NCBI RefSeq assembly: GCF_900110815.1 | Contig: NZ_FOIT01000002.1 | Coordinates: 41,825-105,824 of the forward strand | Reading direction: 5' to 3' | Source: Aliicoccus persicus | GTDB lineage: Bacteria; Bacillota; Bacilli; Staphylococcales; Salinicoccaceae | DNA length: 64,000 nucleotides | Made by a program: the position numbers and the translations under genes | Shown: positions 63,627-64,000 of the stretch, piece after piece | How positions within the stretch are numbered: the first letter of the stretch is position 1 | How the letters are laid out: each line of letters starts with the position of its first letter | The notes under the pieces: model-generated | Told to the model about the DNA's origin: nothing | The model's database searches: none | Seen by the model: the letters and a program-made list of their open reading frames with translations, nothing else

Positions 63627-64000
63627 ATGAACGAACAACGTGTTTTACAAAATATTGAAGATTGGGTGAGAGCCGAACTTGAATATGAGAAATTTTTAAA
63701 AAGAGCCGTTGAACTTGCTGAAGATGGTCTAAATAGTGGTAATCAGCCGTTTGGCTCGTTGCTTGTTGATAGGGCTGGAAATATTTTATTTGAAGATCAT
63801 AACCGTGACAACACAGAAAATCCGACAGCGCATCCTGAACTTGCAATCAGCAGGTGGGCAGCGCGTAATTTGAGTGAGGAAGAACGCCGTGAAGCGGTTG
63901 TGTATACATCCGGGGAACACTGTCCGATGTGTTCAACTTCCCATGCATTAGTTGGTCTTGGAAAAATTGTGTATGTAAGCTCATCGGCACAGTTGTCAGA
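63627..64000 (+). CDS. Nucleoside/cytosine deaminase-family protein (3' end outside window)
   Basis: The first 124 residues from ATG 63627 (GAAAGGAAA upstream); the frame is open to the window edge. CDA/tRNA-adenosine-deaminase fold: GNQPFGSLLVD, the zinc/catalytic HPE in TAHPELAI, and HCPMCSTSHAL (CxxC zinc site). It begins 67 bases after the last att copy, so it may be cargo of an SCC-like element or the first chromosomal gene past it. Substrate not determinable. Confidence 0.85.
   Translation, partial: MNEQRVLQNIEDWVRAELEYEKFLKRAVELAEDGLNSGNQPFGSLLVDRAGNILFEDHNRDNTENPTAHPELAISRWAARNLSEEERREAVVYTSGEHCPMCSTSHALVGLGKIVYVSSSAQLS

Overview
This 64 kb window spans a chromosomal replication origin of a low-GC Gram-positive coccus from the Staphylococcaceae in the broad sense. 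Supporting signs are the gene order rpmH-oriC-dnaA-dnaN-yaaA-recF-gyrB-gyrA, the walRKHIJ cluster after purA and a tRNA-Glu/tRNA-Asp pair, rlmH with a staphylococcal SCC-type attachment site at its 3' end, an adjacent ugtP-ltaA pair, and parB and noc without a parA. The hut operon, the M13 peptidase and many acidic extracellular proteins fit the Salinicoccus/Jeotgalicoccus/Nosocomiicoccus side better than Staphylococcus proper. That genus-level placement is inference.

Left arm (about 1-25.7 kb, mostly minus strand, co-directional with replication): a very large secreted CAP/GA-module surface protein cut by the window edge; a tandem array of palindromic 51-bp repeats; a lipoprotein; a membrane-anchored alpha/beta hydrolase; a plus-strand 19-residue peptide gene; ltaA and ugtP for the lipoteichoic acid anchor; two small plus-strand genes; rpsF-ssb without rpsR; a secreted serine hydrolase and a secreted M13 metallopeptidase; a second, inverted 51-bp array; then ychF, a DUF951 gene, mscS, parB, an NTF2-like gene, noc, rsmG, mnmG, mnmE, khpB, rnpA and rpmH.

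Origin (25.7-27.6 kb): DnaA boxes on both sides of dnaA, with a DnaA-trio/AT-rich unwinding region just before dnaN.

Right arm (26-64 kb, mostly plus strand): dnaA, dnaN, yaaA, recF, gyrB and gyrA; a 42-bp repeat array; the anaerobic ribonucleotide reductase pair nrdD-nrdG on the minus strand with twin NrdR boxes; a histidine-utilisation set (hutP, HutP-responsive leader, hutH, hutU, hutI); serS behind a T-box; a yybS-like gene, gdpP, rplI, dnaB; purA; two tRNAs; walRKHIJ; a heme-sensing and efflux locus (hssR-hssS, a histidine-rich four-helix membrane protein, hrtB-hrtA) with a recognisable HssR direct repeat; aroA; a DnaA-box cluster; rlmH followed by three tandem SCC-like att sequences; and the start of a deaminase gene.

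The most striking unexplained feature is a set of tandem arrays of hairpin-forming repeats (41, 42 and 51 bp units, up to 10 copies) lying downstream of genes around the origin. Two of them are the same family in opposite orientation, about 10 kb apart. Other leads are the 19-residue peptide gene, the histidine-rich protein in the heme operon, the missing rpsR, and the tandem att sites.
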